DNA from: UBA1435 sp041663285
GTDB taxonomy: Bacteria; Patescibacteriota; Microgenomatia; UBA12405
Length of the DNA: 39,298 nt
NCBI GenBank assembly: GCA_041663285.1
Contig: JBAZSP010000009.1
Coordinates: 1 to 39,298, forward strand
Direction: 5' to 3'
The position numbers were made by a program, and so were the translations under genes. How positions within the stretch are numbered: the first letter of the stretch is position 1; each line of letters begins with the position of its first letter. This document shows, piece by piece, positions 1 through 7,923 of the stretch. The notes under the pieces were generated by a model. The model was not told the origin of the DNA and did no database searches. It worked only from the letters and a program-made list of their open reading frames with translations.

Positions 1-985
1 ATGCCTGAACAGTAAGTGAAGAGGAGTTAAAAGTTTTCCGGATTCCTTTGACAAAGACAAAGGTGCCGGCGATACCGGTGGTACAAAGTAGCGTTAAAAT
101 GGATCCGTCGAAGCCGGAGTTGGCGTGAGACGAGGGATTGGAAATAATTCTAACCGAAGATAGACGATTGTAACCGTGGCCGATTATTGGTGATTGGAAA
201 AAAATATTCAAGCCTTCCTGATAATTTATAATTTTTGCCCTGATGGTAGATGACCTTTCTAGCTTACTCCCTTCCCCGGCTGGGCGGGGTAGAGCGAATA
301 CGGTTAGAATAAGAAGCAAGGCGCAAAAAAGGGCAATATTGGGTGTCTTTTTGTGGAAAGCGACAAATACCGAAACAGCGAACAGGGAGAGCAAGGTGGC
401 CCGGCTGTAAGTAAGGCTAAGACCGGCATAGGTAAGGGCCAATAATATAAAATTTTTCGGAAGCTCGAGAAAAAGGAAGATAAAAAAGAAAAGAAAAATT
501 AACCCTGTAAAGGTAGGATCTAAAAAGGTACCGACAATCCGGTTTAGATGCGGGTCCCAGCCTAGGGTTTGAAAGCTAGTAAAGTCAGGCCAAATCAGAT
601 ATTGGGCTAGGCCAAAAAAGACGGTGGAAAGCAAGGCTAGTTTAAAAAAAGAAAAATGAGTTGATGATACCGGAGGTGGAATGATAAATAAGCTTAATAA
701 GGCCAATAACCGGAAATAATAAAAAAAGGCTCTAAAAGAAATTGGCAGGCCGAAGACAGTGTTAAACAGAAGGCTTAGAAGGGTAAAGATCAGGAAGATC
801 GAAAAAGGGTGCGAAAAATATATCTTTTTGTGTTTTAAGCCGTAAAAAAAGTTAAAGGTGGCCAGTAACCCAATGACCATGTCAAATGCGGGAAAGGTAA
901 GCCCGGCAAATTGCAGCCGGAGCAGCTGCCCGAAAGGGAAAATGGCGATTGCTAGGTAGAGGAGGAAAGAGACCATCGGTGCCAT
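1..985 (-). CDS. O-antigen ligase-like polytopic membrane protein (3' end cut by window edge)
   Basis: I translated this frame by hand on the minus strand from the ATG at 983-985. It stays open to base 2, about 328 codons, so the C-terminus is missing. The protein is a string of hydrophobic segments starting with MAPMVSFLLYLAIAIFPFGQ. It contains a GWDPHLNRIVGTFLDPTFTG stretch, and later GHGYNRLSS and NPSSHANSGFDG. The conserved Arg/Gly/Asp loop followed by a His-Asn loop is the pattern of the Wzy_C/WaaL O-antigen ligase superfamily, which joins undecaprenyl-linked glycan to an acceptor outside the membrane. The start overlaps the end of the GT2 gene upstream by 34 bases, so the two are probably one operon. 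Whether it acts as ligase, polymerase or protein O-glycosyltransferase cannot be told from sequence. Confidence 0.8.
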   Translation of the reverse strand, partial: MAPMVSFLLYLAIAIFPFGQLLRLQFAGLTFPAFDMVIGLLATFNFFYGLKHKKIYFSHPFSIFLIFTLLSLLFNTVFGLPISFRAFFYYFRLLALLSLFIIPPPVSSTHFSFFKLALLSTVFFGLAQYLIWPDFTSFQTLGWDPHLNRIVGTFLDPTFTGLIFLFFFIFLFLELPKNFILLALTYAGLSLTYSRATLLSLFAVSVFVAFHKKTPNIALFCALLLILTVFALPRPAGEGSKLERSSTIRAKIINYQEGLNIFFQSPIIGHGYNRLSSVRIISNPSSHANSGFDGSILTLLCTTGIAGTFVFVKGIRKTFNSSSLTVQA

Positions 986-1764
986 AGTTTTGAGCGGACA
1001 AGAAACGAATGAAGGCTCATGCCAAGGGCAAAAATAATGCCGGGGGTGGAGTCAAGGAAGCCCAGACGGAAAAAGTAGTTATGGACAAATTTGGCAGTGG
1101 GATAAAAAACAATTTGGAAAAGATTGGTTTTGACTTTTTGATCAAAAAGTTCTTGGGATCGGATATCGGTGTAAAAATTTATTTTTTCTAAAAATATTTT
1201 TAGGGTAGGATGGGGGTTATGAAAAATAAATTGGCGGTTGAAGGTTACCGGTTGGGAGCTTATCCATGTTTCATGAACTTTGCCTTCAAAGTGGCCGTAT
1301 TTACGGTTAAACAATCGGATTAATCTGATACTGCTGGTTTCGCCGTGGTTAAGCCGGTGGCCAAGAAAGGTATCGGTTCGGCTGAAAGCCATATCTGACT
1401 GGCTATTAAAATTAAATTCGTTAAGAAGGGAAATAAGCTCTGGTGATGGAGTCTCATCGGCGTCTAACCAGAAAATCCAATCATTGTTGGCTGAATCAAC
1501 AGCGAGTTGACGTTGCGTAGAAAAGTTGTTGTTGAGGGGGTGGGACAGTACCAGAACTTTTAACGTTGGTGAGGCGAGTTTTTTTACAATTTTTACTGTA
1601 TCGTCAGTGCTTAAGTCATCGACACAGACTACTTCGGTAATTTTTGGGCATTTAGCTATCCAGTTTTGGATAGTAGCTACCCTACCCTCTTCGTTTTTGG
1701 TTAAGAGCATCAGGCTGATACCAGGAGTGAGAGAAACTTTTTTGGTTTTATTCTTGAGGTTCAT
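952..1764 (-). CDS. GT2 family glycosyltransferase, WaaE/KdtX-like
   Basis: The 270-residue protein has a GT-A fold start (SLMLLTKNEE near 18-26), a VDDLSTDDT acidic motif around 48-56 and the metal-binding DAD at 101-103. These mark an inverting GT2 enzyme using a nucleotide sugar. The IRLIRLFNRK...GKVHETW segment resembles the WaaE/KdtX lipopolysaccharide-core glucosyltransferase branch. The C-terminal 60 residues are hydrophobic and aromatic, consistent with membrane association. The gene overlaps the upstream GT2 gene by 17 bases and the downstream ligase-like gene by 34, supporting cotranscription. It probably adds a sugar to a lipid-linked surface glycan; donor and acceptor are unknown. 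Confidence 0.85.
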   Translation of the reverse strand: MNLKNKTKKVSLTPGISLMLLTKNEEGRVATIQNWIAKCPKITEVVCVDDLSTDDTVKIVKKLASPTLKVLVLSHPLNNNFSTQRQLAVDSANNDWIFWLDADETPSPELISLLNEFNFNSQSDMAFSRTDTFLGHRLNHGETSSIRLIRLFNRKYGHFEGKVHETWISSQPVTFNRQFIFHNPHPTLKIFLEKINFYTDIRSQELFDQKVKTNLFQIVFYPTAKFVHNYFFRLGFLDSTPGIIFALGMSLHSFLVRSKLWHRWSLSSST

Positions 1765-2626
1765 TTTTGAGGTTGTGGTAGAGGGAAAGAAATGATTTTT
1801 CGATAAAAAAGAGAAAGTTTATAAATGCATTTTCGTAATGGTTGAGGTATTTTCGAGAAAAAACCTTTCTTGAATTATACCAATGTCTTAGCGATATCCT
1901 GTATTTACTATTACTGCTAAATCCGCCGTAATGCATAATTTGTGCTTGTGGGTATAAAAATACCTTAAAATTCTTAGCTTTTCTTTGAAGGCAAAAGTCA
2001 ATATCTTCAAGGTAGAGGAAAAAAACCTCGTCAAAATAATTAATTTGTTTGCCGGAGTGTTTTCGGAATAACATAAACGCGCCACACAGCGAATCGACTT
2101 CGACTGGTTTCTTGATATCCGTGTCTTTATCATAAAAGAAATTCCTAACATAGGTGCTGTTTGGAAAAATCTTTTGAAGATTGGTCATTACTGCAAGAAT
2201 AGAGAGAAATGATGGCTTGAACTTGTTCGCAGTATTTAGAAAATTGCCCGTTTCTTCGGAGATTAATCTTCCACCAATTATACCGATTTTTTTATTCGAT
2301 AGATAGAACGCTACTAGCCTCAATACGGAGTTATCGATTAACTTTGTGTCTGGGTTTAACAATAGTATGTTTTCGGTCTTTGTTATTTTTATGCCGATAT
2401 TTACGGCCTTAGAAAATCCAAGGTTATAGTTTTTCCTGTGAAGAGTTATTTTTTGTCGGAGCAATTTTGGTTTTTCTATAAGTTCAATATCTTGAGAGTT
2501 GTTGTCAATTATTACTATGTCACTAATTATTTTCTGAATATATAAGAGGGACACTAGTAGTGTATTTAGCTTTTTAGTAGAGTTGTAGTTAACGATTACT
2601 ATGGATATTTTATTTACTATTGACAT
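1748..2626 (-). CDS. GT2 family glycosyltransferase, rhamnosyltransferase-like
   Basis: The 292-residue protein shows IVIVNYNS near 9-16, IIDNNSQD near 39-46, NPDT at 91-94 as the metal/nucleotide site, and a late FLYLEDIDFCLQRK motif typical of WbbL/RfbF-type rhamnosyltransferases. The tail after residue 250 is hydrophobic. It begins the small minus-strand glycan operon that runs to the window's left edge and is divergent from the lipase gene, with only 27 bases between start codons. The gene looks more AT-rich than its neighbours, with many Lys, Asn and Ile codons, which may signal lateral acquisition. Donor sugar is not predictable. Confidence 0.85.
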   Translation of the reverse strand: MSIVNKISIVIVNYNSTKKLNTLLVSLLYIQKIISDIVIIDNNSQDIELIEKPKLLRQKITLHRKNYNLGFSKAVNIGIKITKTENILLLNPDTKLIDNSVLRLVAFYLSNKKIGIIGGRLISEETGNFLNTANKFKPSFLSILAVMTNLQKIFPNSTYVRNFFYDKDTDIKKPVEVDSLCGAFMLFRKHSGKQINYFDEVFFLYLEDIDFCLQRKAKNFKVFLYPQAQIMHYGGFSSNSKYRISLRHWYNSRKVFSRKYLNHYENAFINFLFFIEKSFLSLYHNLKNEPQE

Positions 2627-2653
2627 AAATTAGAATTTGGGTAGGCTTATGTA

Positions 2654-5011
2654 ATGAATATTACAAAACTGAGAAAGACTTTTGTTTTCCTAATTTTGTT
2701 ATTATCGCTAACTTTAACAAGAATGGCAAAATGTTACGGTAGAGTTTATTTTGAAGATAATTTCGAAAGGTCGGAAGTTGGAGATGCATGGGAATATGTT
2801 CATGGTGGCGGAAATTATGATAATACATGGTATGTTTCGGATGGTTTTTTAATGGGAGAAATTGGATATGAGGGTTCATCTTATTTATTTTCTAAAATTG
2901 GACATACGTTATCGAGTTATGTTGTCAGTCTTGATGTAAACAATATACGGGGTGTGGATCAGGACATTTTATTTGGGGTTAACCAGGATAAAAGCAAATA
3001 TTACATCCTTAATTTTCGTTATATTGATCCTTACTGGGGCGATAATAATATGGTAAGGTTGTGGTTATTTTCAGATGGCAGTTACCAAAAAATTGTTGAA
3101 GTTACCCCGGCTCAATTAGGTAATGTATTTTCGCTTACACAGTCAGTTTCCCACAAGGTGCTTATTGATGTAGATACAGGTGGCATCCAGATATTTTTTG
3201 ACGATACAAAGATAATTGATATATCTGGTAATGAATTACCGACTTCCTACGGTATAGGATTTATGAATTGGGCTGGTTCTTATTATGTAAACACTGTCTT
3301 GAATAGTTTCGATAATGTCAAAGTGACCGATAAAAATCCTTCTGGGCTAAGGAATAAAATTATTATTCTCCCTGGTTTGGGGGCGAGCTGGAACGAGGGG
3401 GCAATGGTATTTGGTCAAACGGTGGAAGATGACGACTGGAAAATGACACCATTTGTTTCCAACTACAATGGTTTAATAACGACGCTGGAAGGAAACGGCC
3501 TGATTAAGAATCAGGATTTCTATATTTGGAATTATGATTGGAGGAAGCCAGTGGGTGACATTGTAGGTAAGTTTGATTCTTTTGTTGAAGATAAGGTAGA
3601 AGATGGGGAAAAGGTGGATTTGATAGGTCATAGCCTGGGAGGGATGGTGGCCCGGGTTTGGGGCCAGGAACACCCGAACGATGACCGGCTTGGTAGAGTG
3701 TTTACTTTGGGTAGCCCGCATTTTGGAGCCGTAAAAGCTTATAAGGCGTGGAATGGCGGAGTGGTTTCCGATAAATTTGATTTTTCTTCGATAGCCATGA
3801 AGGTGGCTTTGATGCTCCAGAAGAAAAACTTTGAAACTGATATGGCGACTGTCAGAACAATGGCTCCGGTAGTCAAAGACTTATTACCGGTTTTTGATTT
3901 TATAAAAAAGGGGGAAGACGTAATCCCCTATTCTGACTTAGGTACCGTTAACGACTATATTTTGAGTAAAAACGTAGGAATGACAGAGCTTTTCCCTAAA
4001 TTTGAAGCAGTAGTTGCTAACGGCCAGCTGACTGATGAGTGGCTAAGATTAACCAGAAGGACTGTGTGGGACAAGATGCTCGGTATTTGGCAAGATGGCC
4101 GAGTTACGGGTAGTAGCCAGGGCGAGGGTGACGGAACGGTACTAAAAAAGAGCGCGGCTTTTAGTGATGATAGTTATTACCAGATTGGCGGAAATCATGC
4201 TGATATGGCAAATAATCTGGCAGATTATTTGGGTGACCAATTGGGGCTGGGGGTAACAGGATTATTCCAGGAAGCTTCGACTAATTGGGATCATAAACTG
4301 GTGTTTTATCTGGGATCACCGGCAACCATGACGGTTCAGTGTGACCAAGGTCAAGAGGAAGCGCCTGAAGACGGGTTTGTGGTAATTGATCACGTGGGCC
4401 AACAAAAATGCTTAGTTTTAATAAAGGCCGAGACGGATGGCATTTATCACTTGGTTACTGGCAATAGTGGTCGGGACGATTCCTGGAACTATTTTGAAGA
4501 AAATTTAGCGGTTGGCCAGTCGAGAAGCTTAATTATTTCTGCTACTACCGGGGAAGTTGAAAAAAGTCCCGGGTCCGAGGACTTGATGTTTTTGCAGATT
4601 ACTAATTTGTTAAAGAAATTGAAAGCAGATTACTCCAAAAACCGATCAATCATGGAAGCAGTCAGGGCGGCAGAGAGGAAGGATATTGATAGGACTTTGG
4701 CACACTATTTTAAATTTAGTTTTCAGACGGGTGATTTTAGAGGGGTTGATTTGGTAGTTAGGTTTTCGGAAATGATAATAAAGGGACAAGCCGGCAGTTG
4801 TGATAGCCGGAGATTAAGGCCCCAAATAGCCAGAATGGAAAGGCTGGTTAAGCTGGCCGAAAATCTTGATTTAAAAGATTCTCCAAAGATAAAGGCTTAC
4901 GGGCTGATGGCTAATTGGGTTGGTAAGTTGGGCGAAGAGGTTTTGACCGACTGCCGAATTTCGCAAAGTCGTCTTAGAATAATCCAGGCACTAATAGACC
5001 AAATGCTTTAA
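2654..5011 (+). CDS. Secreted LCAT-like lipase/acyltransferase with N-terminal jelly-roll domain
   Basis: The 785-residue protein begins with a signal peptide (KLRKTFVFLILLLSLTLT, cleavage probably near 27). Residues 31-226 form a beta-rich domain (VYFEDNFERS...GDAWEY, later FDNVKVTD) like concanavalin/LamG or DUF1080 carbohydrate-binding modules. From 235 an alpha/beta hydrolase follows: IIILPGLGASW (oxyanion region), YDWRKP, the nucleophile elbow GHSLGG (Ser327), then EGDGTV (Asp493) and GGNHADM (His515). Order and spacing fit the lecithin:cholesterol acyltransferase/lipase family. The last 220 residues are charged, mostly helical and unassigned. It is probably exported to hydrolyse or transfer acyl groups on host or environmental lipids; substrate unknown. 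Base composition shifts near the domain junction. Confidence 0.8.
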   Translation: MNITKLRKTFVFLILLLSLTLTRMAKCYGRVYFEDNFERSEVGDAWEYVHGGGNYDNTWYVSDGFLMGEIGYEGSSYLFSKIGHTLSSYVVSLDVNNIRGVDQDILFGVNQDKSKYYILNFRYIDPYWGDNNMVRLWLFSDGSYQKIVEVTPAQLGNVFSLTQSVSHKVLIDVDTGGIQIFFDDTKIIDISGNELPTSYGIGFMNWAGSYYVNTVLNSFDNVKVTDKNPSGLRNKIIILPGLGASWNEGAMVFGQTVEDDDWKMTPFVSNYNGLITTLEGNGLIKNQDFYIWNYDWRKPVGDIVGKFDSFVEDKVEDGEKVDLIGHSLGGMVARVWGQEHPNDDRLGRVFTLGSPHFGAVKAYKAWNGGVVSDKFDFSSIAMKVALMLQKKNFETDMATVRTMAPVVKDLLPVFDFIKKGEDVIPYSDLGTVNDYILSKNVGMTELFPKFEAVVANGQLTDEWLRLTRRTVWDKMLGIWQDGRVTGSSQGEGDGTVLKKSAAFSDDSYYQIGGNHADMANNLADYLGDQLGLGVTGLFQEASTNWDHKLVFYLGSPATMTVQCDQGQEEAPEDGFVVIDHVGQQKCLVLIKAETDGIYHLVTGNSGRDDSWNYFEENLAVGQSRSLIISATTGEVEKSPGSEDLMFLQITNLLKKLKADYSKNRSIMEAVRAAERKDIDRTLAHYFKFSFQTGDFRGVDLVVRFSEMIIKGQAGSCDSRRLRPQIARMERLVKLAENLDLKDSPKIKAYGLMANWVGKLGEEVLTDCRISQSRLRIIQALIDQML

Positions 5012-5025
5012 AGGGAGCAAAAAAC

Positions 5026-5667
5026 CTACGACTTGGGTGGTTGATATTTGCCGTAGATTATTACCGGAGTGTTGATTTCGGCCCAGCCAAAGAGTTGGGC
5101 GGCTTCGGGGGTTTTCATGTTGACACAGCCGTGGGACATGGGAACTCCAAAGTTGTTGTGCCAGTAAGTACCATGAAGACTGAAACCGACAGCTTTGGCA
5201 TATTTAGCGTTATAGAAGAACATGATATAGGGAACATTGGGAAGATAATAATAGGTTCCGGCAGCCTTTGAGCCACCGGACATTTTTTGGGAACGGATCT
5301 TGGTCCAGATTTTGAAAATACCATTTGGGGTGCGGTCGTATTTGCCTGACGAGATGACGAAATCAAAGATCTGGTTATTATCTTCAAAAGCTTTAAGCCG
5401 TTGAGTAGATAAATCAACTTCGATCCTTTTGTTAGTCGGGTTATTGTCACCCAGGACGGAGAGAGCGCCGGGAAAGGTTTTGGGGACACTGACTAAGTGG
5501 TTTTGAAAATATGCAGGCTGGTGGACAGACTGGTAATCTTCGGTTAGGGCGCCGGGGTTGATGGGATTTTGGTAATAGAACAGCTGAGGAAAAAGAAAAA
5601 ATAAGGCCAGGCAGAAAGACAGGAAGGAAAAAAGAGAAAGGAGGACCGGTAATTTTAGCTTCTTCAT
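5026..5667 (-). CDS. L,D-transpeptidase (YkuD fold)
   Basis: The 213-residue protein has an N-terminal membrane anchor or signal (residues 5-32). Its catalytic domain starts at RIEVDLSTQRLKAFEDN (81-97). The active site is clear: HGTYWH at 165-170 and SHGCVNM at 178-184 with Cys181 as nucleophile. Such enzymes make 3-3 cross-links in peptidoglycan or attach proteins to it, outside the cytoplasmic membrane. The gene is convergent with the lipase (14 bases apart) and divergent from the dehydrogenase gene (45 bases between starts). No LysM or other wall-binding module is visible. A role in wall cross-linking fits the rest of the window. Confidence 0.92.
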   Translation of the reverse strand: MKKLKLPVLLSLFSFLSFCLALFFLFPQLFYYQNPINPGALTEDYQSVHQPAYFQNHLVSVPKTFPGALSVLGDNNPTNKRIEVDLSTQRLKAFEDNNQIFDFVISSGKYDRTPNGIFKIWTKIRSQKMSGGSKAAGTYYYLPNVPYIMFFYNAKYAKAVGFSLHGTYWHNNFGVPMSHGCVNMKTPEAAQLFGWAEINTPVIIYGKYQPPKS

Positions 5668-5673
5668 GATTTA

Positions 5674-5704
5674 AAGATAGCATAATTTGTAAAAACTGTA
5701 ATAA
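5674..5704. promoter_or_regulatory. Divergent promoter region between the L,D-transpeptidase and dehydrogenase genes
   Basis: On the minus strand TTACAG (5696-5701) and TATCTT (5674-5679) are separated by 16 bases, ending 6 bases before the transpeptidase ATG. On the plus strand TAATAA (5699-5704), preceded by TG, lies 8 bases before the dehydrogenase ATG. The two elements overlap. Neither gene has a strong Shine-Dalgarno sequence, so leaderless transcripts are likely. The hexamers are inferred by eye. Confidence 0.35.
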
Positions 5705-5712
5705 TAAAAGGC

Positions 5713-6948
5713 ATGAAAAATAGCCAGTACCAACAAGCGGTAAAGCAACTTAAGGAAGTCGGAAAGATCTTGAAACTAAAGAAGGAAGCACGTGAACGGT
5801 TAACGGCGATAGACAGGGTTATTAAAGTAACTATACCGGTTATGATGGATAACGGAAAAGAGAGGCTGTTTGATGGTTTTCGGTCACAACATTGCAATGC
5901 CTTGGGGCCTTATAAGGGAGGGCTGAGGTTTAGCGAAAGAGTCTGTGAAGACGAGGTGAGGGCGTTGTCGATGTGGATGACCTGGAAATGTGCGGTGGTG
6001 AATATACCGTTTGGGGGCGGAAAAGGTGGGGTGGCGGTCGATACGAAAAAAGTGTCGGTACCGGAGTTAGAAAGAATTTCCAGAAAGTATATTGATCTGG
6101 TGGCTGACATTATCGGGGAAGATAAGGATATTCCGGCTCCGGATATGTATACCGGGGCCAGGGAGATGGCCTGGATGAAAGATGAGTATGAGAAGGTAAC
6201 GGGTAAGCAAAGCCCGGGGGTAGTAACCGGTAAACCGATTGAGCTGGGCGGGTCAGAAGGGCGGACCGAAGCAACTGGTCTGGGAGGAGTGTATGTGTTG
6301 CGGGAGCTGGCCAGGGAGGTGGGCCTAATACCCGAGAAGACAAAGATAGCGGTCCAGGGAATAGGCAATGTGGGTTACTATTTTGCTAAGAAAGCAGCGG
6401 AATTGGGTTTTGTTATTGCGGCTATCAGTGATTCGTCCGGGGGGGTTTACAACGAAAGCGGGATAGATGTTGAAACCGTCAATAAATTTAAGATAGCGGG
6501 AGGTAATTTATCAGAATTTAATAATGGGGGGAAAATTACGAACGAAGAATTACTTAAGTTGCCGGTAACGATACTTGTCCCAGCGGCGGTAGAGGGAGTG
6601 ATAGATGGCTCAAACGCGGATAAAATTAAGGCTAACTATATAATTGAAATGGCTAACGGGCCGGTGTCGGTTGAGGCGGATGCAGTACTTGGCCGAGCGG
6701 GAAAGGTTTTGGTTCCTGATATTTTAGCTAATGCCGGCGGGGTGACAGTCTCGTATTTTGAGTGGAAACAGAATAGGGATAATCAACATTGGCAGAAAGA
6801 AGAGGTGTTCAAGAAGCTGGAAGAGATTATGGTAGAGTCCTTTTTGGCTGTCTGGGCTATCGGAAAGAAGTACAAGGTTGGCTTAAGGACAGCAGCTTAT
6901 ATTTTGGCGGTAGGCCGGGTGGCAGATAAACTTAATGGTGGTCGCTGA
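5713..6948 (+). CDS. gdhA: Glu/Leu/Phe/Val dehydrogenase (glutamate dehydrogenase-like)
   Basis: The 411-residue protein has the family's dimerisation and substrate domain: GPYKGGLRF with Lys68, MTWKCAVV with Lys92, and IPFGGGKGGV with the catalytic Lys104. This is followed by PAPDMYTG near 141-148. The nucleotide domain carries AVQGIGNVGYYFAK (213-226). Length matches bacterial NAD(P) glutamate dehydrogenases. It interconverts glutamate with 2-oxoglutarate and ammonia, a rare metabolic gene among surface genes here. Leucine dehydrogenase is less likely because the length and lysine motifs fit glutamate dehydrogenase. The final 13 bases overlap the 3' end of the opposing tRNA-Val gene. Confidence 0.88.
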   Translation: MKNSQYQQAVKQLKEVGKILKLKKEARERLTAIDRVIKVTIPVMMDNGKERLFDGFRSQHCNALGPYKGGLRFSERVCEDEVRALSMWMTWKCAVVNIPFGGGKGGVAVDTKKVSVPELERISRKYIDLVADIIGEDKDIPAPDMYTGAREMAWMKDEYEKVTGKQSPGVVTGKPIELGGSEGRTEATGLGGVYVLRELAREVGLIPEKTKIAVQGIGNVGYYFAKKAAELGFVIAAISDSSGGVYNESGIDVETVNKFKIAGGNLSEFNNGGKITNEELLKLPVTILVPAAVEGVIDGSNADKIKANYIIEMANGPVSVEADAVLGRAGKVLVPDILANAGGVTVSYFEWKQNRDNQHWQKEEVFKKLEEIMVESFLAVWAIGKKYKVGLRTAAYILAVGRVADKLNGGR

Positions 6949-7011
6949 GGGATTCGAACCCCCGACCTTTCCAATGTGAATGGAATGCTCTACCAACTGA
7001 GCCAAGCGACC
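6936..7011 (-). tRNA. tRNA-Val (anticodon CAC)
   Basis: The minus strand folds into a full cloverleaf. The acceptor is GGTCGCT/AGCGACC, the D arm GCTC/GAGC, the anticodon stem TTCCA/TGGAA with loop TTCACAT giving anticodon CAC, and the T arm GGGGG/CCCTC with loop TTCGAAT. The discriminator is A, followed by an encoded CCA at 6936-6938. Anticodon CAC reads the valine codon GTG. The 3' end overlaps the dehydrogenase gene tail-to-tail by 13 bases including its stop codon. Confidence 0.96.
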
Positions 7012-7020
7012 GCTTAACGA

Positions 7021-7026
7021 ATTATA
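7021..7026 (-). promoter_or_regulatory. -10 box of the tRNA-Val promoter
   Basis: A perfect TATAAT preceded by TGA (extended -10 form) lies nine bases upstream of the mature tRNA 5' end. The site is near-palindromic, and on the plus strand TTATAT (7022-7027) lies 5 bases before the ATG at 7033, so it may serve both directions. No good -35 hexamer is visible. Confidence 0.55.
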
Positions 7027-7032
7027 TCAATT

Positions 7033-7896
7033 ATGAAACCTGTCGTAGTATTTTCTTCCGATATTGCCGGGTTGACGGGTGGGGTTGATGATTTTTTGAA
7101 AATTTATCGCGGTTACTTTGGCGACAAGGCATCAATTGCGGTAGAAGTTATTGGTTGGAAACACCAATGGCTTGAGTTTGTTAAAGCAGAAAGAAGTAAC
7201 AACTTAAAAATTATGGGGATTCATGGCCCAGTGGGGGTGGGAGGGATGCGGGGAGCCGGTTTAAAGGAGAAGTTATTGGATTGGCTAATGATTGGCCTTG
7301 AGGATATTGGCAAAAGTAGAGGTGTGGATAAGGGAATTTATTGGCTGTTGCATGAAAATGTAATCACCCAGAACTTAATAGATTCCCAGTGGTTTGACAG
7401 AGAAAATAAGGAAAAGCTAATAATGGTAGAAAACTCATCAATCCCCGGTTCGATGGAAAAAACGCTAAGTAAGGTTAAGGTGATAAAACAAAAAAGAGGC
7501 AACGTCGGGGTTATGATCGATTTGGTTCATCTTTTAAAAGAGTATGAGGGCTATTGTTATGGCTTAGGTTATCGGGATTTTTGCCGGTATTGGGCAAGAT
7601 GTATGGAGGAGGTGAAAGTAATTATTGGTAAGGAGGAGGCGAACCCAGTTGGATTCCATTTACCGATTGGCATTCGGACTGATGATAATTTACCGGTGGA
7701 GATTATGGGAAAGAAGGAGTGGGAGCAACTGGCGTTGGTTGTCAAAACACCTAAAGTTCGATACCTGGTTTTTGAAAACCAAAGAAGAATGTCGGATCAA
7801 TTTATACCGCCACGGTGGTTTGGCTTGGAATCAATTATTGAGCGCAACAAACGGATATTGAATAGTTTAAATGATTGGGGGATAATTGAACATTAG
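7033..7896 (+). CDS. Conserved-looking protein of unknown function, possible TIM barrel
   Basis: The 287-residue cytosolic protein has no signal peptide or membrane segment. Regularly spaced short hydrophobic strands end in polar, possibly catalytic residues: KIMGIHGPVG (near 59-68), WLLHENV (near 111-117), IMVENSS (near 136-142), VGVMIDLVHLL (near 157-167), VGFHLPIG (near 207-214) and YLVFENQR (near 248-255). That His/Glu/Asp-rich pattern resembles xylose-isomerase-like or AP-endonuclease-2-like TIM barrels, which isomerise sugars or cut abasic DNA. The match is structural intuition only, and I do not recognise the family. It precedes the signal peptidase gene by 27 bases on the same strand and starts next to the divergent tRNA promoter. 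Confidence 0.75.
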   Translation: MKPVVVFSSDIAGLTGGVDDFLKIYRGYFGDKASIAVEVIGWKHQWLEFVKAERSNNLKIMGIHGPVGVGGMRGAGLKEKLLDWLMIGLEDIGKSRGVDKGIYWLLHENVITQNLIDSQWFDRENKEKLIMVENSSIPGSMEKTLSKVKVIKQKRGNVGVMIDLVHLLKEYEGYCYGLGYRDFCRYWARCMEEVKVIIGKEEANPVGFHLPIGIRTDDNLPVEIMGKKEWEQLALVVKTPKVRYLVFENQRRMSDQFIPPRWFGLESIIERNKRILNSLNDWGIIEH

Positions 7897-7923
7897 ATTT
7901 AATAAGTTTTTCAAATAGATAAG

